This document shows positions 61,758-64,000 of a stretch of 64,000 nt of DNA, piece by piece. The position numbers and the translations under genes are program-made. The stretch's first letter is position 1; the number at the start of each line of letters is the position of its first letter. The stretch comes from Paractinoplanes brasiliensis (GTDB lineage: Bacteria > Actinomycetota > Actinomycetes > Mycobacteriales > Micromonosporaceae), in assembly GCF_004362215.1 (NCBI RefSeq), contig NZ_SNWR01000001.1, forward strand, positions 3,578,001 to 3,642,000, read 5' to 3'. Below the pieces are notes generated by a model, which had not been told where the DNA came from, did no database searches, and worked only from the letters and a program-made list of their open reading frames with translations.

Positions 61758-63593
61758 CTACCTCATATCCACCCAGGCGACGCGGTCCAGGGTGGACGTA
61801 TCGGTGGCGAGCAGACCCTCGCCCGTGATCGACCAGAGCACGTCCTCGACCACCACGGCCCGCCGCATGGGTCCGGCCGACGCGACGGCCGGAGCGAGCC
61901 GGGTGACGTCCCGCAGGCGGTCGCCGGTCACCCGCAGCGCGAGGGCGCCGTCGGCCTTGGCGTCGGCGACCGGCATGACCAGCAGGTTCGTCGCCGGCCA
62001 CCACAGGATCGCGTGCGGGTCGGCCTCGGCCTCGGACTGCCCGCCGGCCACGACGTGCTGGTCGAGCCGCTTCGGCGCGGCCGGATCGGACACGTCGAAC
62101 AGCGACACCTGCACACCCTGAGGCCGGCCCTGGGCGTCCGCCTCCTGCCCGATGCCGATCAGCCGGTTCTCCCCGGCCGCCTGCAGGTGCGACGAATAAC
62201 CGGTGATCTTCAGTTCGCCGGTGACCCGGGGCTTCTCGGGGTCGGACAGGTCGAGGCTGTACAACGGGTCGGTCTGGCGGAACGTCACCACGTACCCGCG
62301 GGGGCCGATGAAGCGTACGGAGTAAATGCGCTCACCCTTGCCCAGCCCTTCGGCCACGCCCACCTCGGTCAGCTTGCCGTTGCGTTCCCGCAGCACCCGC
62401 ACCGCCGAAGCGTCGTCGGCCCAGCTTGTGGTGGCCACCCGCAGGTGACCCTCCCATTCGGACATCGAGTACTGGTTGAGCAGCCGGCCGGGGACCTTGC
62501 CCGAGGCCACGTACGCGGGCTTGCCGACCGGCGGCAGGCTGAAGCGGTAGATGTTCGTGCCGTCGGGCGGGGCGATGCGTGACGTGCCGGAGGCCGCCGT
62601 GTTGAAGCGCCAGGTCTCGTTGTTCGCGATGTAGAGGCTGTCGTCGGTGCCGTAGACCGTGTCCCCGTCGGCGACCATCGCGACGGGATCTCCGGCGCCG
62701 AGCTCGGCCGCGTTCAGGTCGAAGGTGAGCACCCGCAGCATCCGCAGGCCCGAGAACGAGTCGGGACGGCTCACTGCCGCGCAGTCGAGCTGTCCCTTGG
62801 TCGTACGGCCGCCCGTGGTGATCTCCCAGTCGGGCAGCCACGCGTCGAGCGGCGTGGCCTTGATGGTGTTCCGGTCGTCCTGCATCACGTTCTCGGGGAC
62901 GGTGTCGCCGCGGAACGGCCGCTGGAAGTCGGGGCCGCTGCCGATCACGACGTGGGCCGTGCTGCCCTGCTGCCGCGCGTCGATGATCCGGCCATCACCG
63001 CGATAACGGCTGATCAGCCGCGGTTGGACGCTCGACAGATCGATCAGCAGCAGCTCGGAGCGGCCCTCGGCGGGACGAATGATCCGGGTGTCCTCGCGCA
63101 GCATCGGGCCGCCACCGCCGTCGGCCAGCACCAGCGCGCGATTCCCGGCCAAGAGCAAAGTCGGTTCCCCGTACGCCTTGAGCCCGAGAGCGAGTTTGCC
63201 GGTCTGCGCCCGCGAGGCGGTGTCGACCACGCGCAGCACGCCGCCCGTGATGGTGACGATTCGCCGGCCGTCGGTCTTCACGATGTCCGGTTCGTCGACC
63301 CCGGCCTCGTGCACGTTGGTGCTCGAGTGGGCCGGGGCGGCCTGACCGGGAGCGGCCCCGGCGTCGGCGGCGCGCGCGTTGTCGGGCACCGCGAGCCGAG
63401 CTCCACCCTGCTCGGCGGTGCTGCTCAGCTCGGCGGCCGCCCGCAGTTCCTTCTCGAGCTGGGCACACGAGTCGAAGGCGACGAGCCTGAGAGGTGGGGC
63501 GGGAGACGACGGTGGCGACGCGGGTGTGGACGCCGTGCACCCCGCCAGCGGCAGGACGGCGAGCGCGGACCAGAGCCAGGATCGACGCGACAT
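61758..63593 (-). CDS. Beta-propeller lipoprotein
   Basis: This is a 611-residue lipoprotein: signal peptide with lipobox LAGC (Cys19). It matches the secreted beta-propeller family (PF09826), with the hallmark STNVHEAGVDEPDIVKTDG near residue 95 and many beta-strand repeats to the C-terminus. The role on the cell surface is unknown. It has its own upstream region near 63600-63747, where no gene is seen. Confidence 0.85.
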   Translation of the reverse strand: MSRRSWLWSALAVLPLAGCTASTPASPPSSPAPPLRLVAFDSCAQLEKELRAAAELSSTAEQGGARLAVPDNARAADAGAAPGQAAPAHSSTNVHEAGVDEPDIVKTDGRRIVTITGGVLRVVDTASRAQTGKLALGLKAYGEPTLLLAGNRALVLADGGGGPMLREDTRIIRPAEGRSELLLIDLSSVQPRLISRYRGDGRIIDARQQGSTAHVVIGSGPDFQRPFRGDTVPENVMQDDRNTIKATPLDAWLPDWEITTGGRTTKGQLDCAAVSRPDSFSGLRMLRVLTFDLNAAELGAGDPVAMVADGDTVYGTDDSLYIANNETWRFNTAASGTSRIAPPDGTNIYRFSLPPVGKPAYVASGKVPGRLLNQYSMSEWEGHLRVATTSWADDASAVRVLRERNGKLTEVGVAEGLGKGERIYSVRFIGPRGYVVTFRQTDPLYSLDLSDPEKPRVTGELKITGYSSHLQAAGENRLIGIGQEADAQGRPQGVQVSLFDVSDPAAPKRLDQHVVAGGQSEAEADPHAILWWPATNLLVMPVADAKADGALALRVTGDRLRDVTRLAPAVASAGPMRRAVVVEDVLWSITGEGLLATDTSTLDRVAWVDMR

Positions 63594-63747
63594 GTCCGGT
63601 TGGACGCGCCGGCCCGCGACCCGGTTCCCGAGGCGCGGTGGTCAGCCGGGTTGAGGGGTGCCGGGGGCGGTGCGGTGGTTTGCCGCCCTCCGAGGTGCCG
63701 GCGGGTGCGGTTGACCAGCTGCGTGTTGGCGTACGGGGAACGCTTTT

Positions 63748-64000
63748 TCACTCTGAGGCGGGGACCGGCGTGGGCGTCTCGACCAACCGGGACAGGACGA
63801 TCATGCTGCGGGTCGAGGTGACGAACGGCTCGGCACGCAGCCGCTCCAGGGCCTGTTCGAGGTGACCGATGTCGGCGGCCCGCAGATGTACGAGCGCGTC
63901 GGCCTCACCCGAGACCGTGTACGCCGCGACCACCTCGGGATGCCGGCGGGTGGCCACGGTGATCTGGGCCGGTGTGGTTCGGCCGGTGCAGAACAGCTCG
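63748..64000 (-). CDS. AsnC/Lrp-type regulator, C-terminal part
   Basis: This is the C-terminal end of an Lrp/AsnC-family regulator. The frame is open to the window edge, so the HTH lies outside. The visible part is the RAM ligand-binding fold: HPEVVAAYTVSGEADALVHL and a helix RAADIGHLEQALERL, then FVTSTRSMIVLSRLVE. The gene continues upstream beyond base 64000. Confidence 0.82.
   Translation of the reverse strand, partial: ELFCTGRTTPAQITVATRRHPEVVAAYTVSGEADALVHLRAADIGHLEQALERLRAEPFVTSTRSMIVLSRLVETPTPVPASE

Overview
The window is high-GC actinobacterial DNA, most likely from a Micromonosporaceae genome of the Actinoplanes type. This rests on the frequent GTG starts, the WXG100/YbaB type VII secretion genes beside a polymorphic toxin, the DUF4192 and DUF6457 proteins, and a GT87-like mannosyltransferase. 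The genus is an inference; there is no rRNA or other marker gene here.

Positions 1 to about 29.4 kb are accessory. The window opens inside a Tn7/Tn5053-like transposition module: the end of a TniB-type ATPase followed by a large TniQ. Next comes a long run of small operons typical of a defence or conflict island. They are: a three-gene operon with a PD-(D/E)XK-like nuclease (2.9-5.9 kb); a membrane-anchored HNH nuclease with 17-residue repeats (6.2-7.2 kb); a large protein with a C-terminal PD-(D/E)XK domain (9.2-10.7 kb); a frameshifted HEPN-like gene; a zinc-ribbon / HEPN-like / PIN-TM-wHTH group (11.5-14.2 kb); a small group of orphan type VII secretion substrates (14.5-16.2 kb); a 1259-residue protein with a nuclease-like N-terminus (16.4-20.2 kb); a module of a small helix protein, an unknown protein, a degenerate nuclease-fold protein and an XRE regulator (20.4-23.4 kb); an XRE-ImmA/IrrE toxin-antitoxin-like pair (23.7-25.5 kb); an ECF sigma factor with a coiled-coil partner (25.5-27.4 kb); and an AbiJ-like protein with a Vsr/DUF559-like domain (28.1-29.0 kb). 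No CRISPR array, tRNA or integrase is visible.

An AT-rich patch with nested palindromes and a Shine-Dalgarno sequence leading to no gene (29.28-29.40 kb) may mark the right junction of the accessory block. It is followed by a polymorphic-toxin locus read on the minus strand: YbaB-like protein, WXG100-like protein, a 1360-residue toxin with both a papain-fold deamidase-like domain and a RelA/SpoT-synthetase-like C-terminus, and a probable immunity gene. A divergent gene encodes a YwqJ-deaminase/SUKH protein.

From about 35.9 kb onward the content looks chromosomal. It contains a GGDEF-EAL cyclic-di-GMP protein in an operon with a membrane protein and a zinc-ribbon protein. Most of a molybdenum cofactor pathway is present: moaC-mogA-moeA-moaE at 41-44 kb, moaD and moaA at 54-56 kb, and fdhD and mobA at 58.6-60.2 kb. 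Between and after these lie housekeeping or hypothetical genes: DoxX, an AAA ATPase, a prepilin-peptidase-like protein, a PHP-UvrD helicase fusion, a metallophosphoesterase, a fructosamine kinase family protein, a GNAT acetyltransferase, DUF4192, DUF6457, a YbjN-like protein, a beta-propeller lipoprotein and the end of an AsnC-type regulator. Two non-coding patterns stand out here: seven CTAG tetranucleotides in 90 bases upstream of the AAA ATPase, and a 44-base tandem repeat near 53.9 kb.
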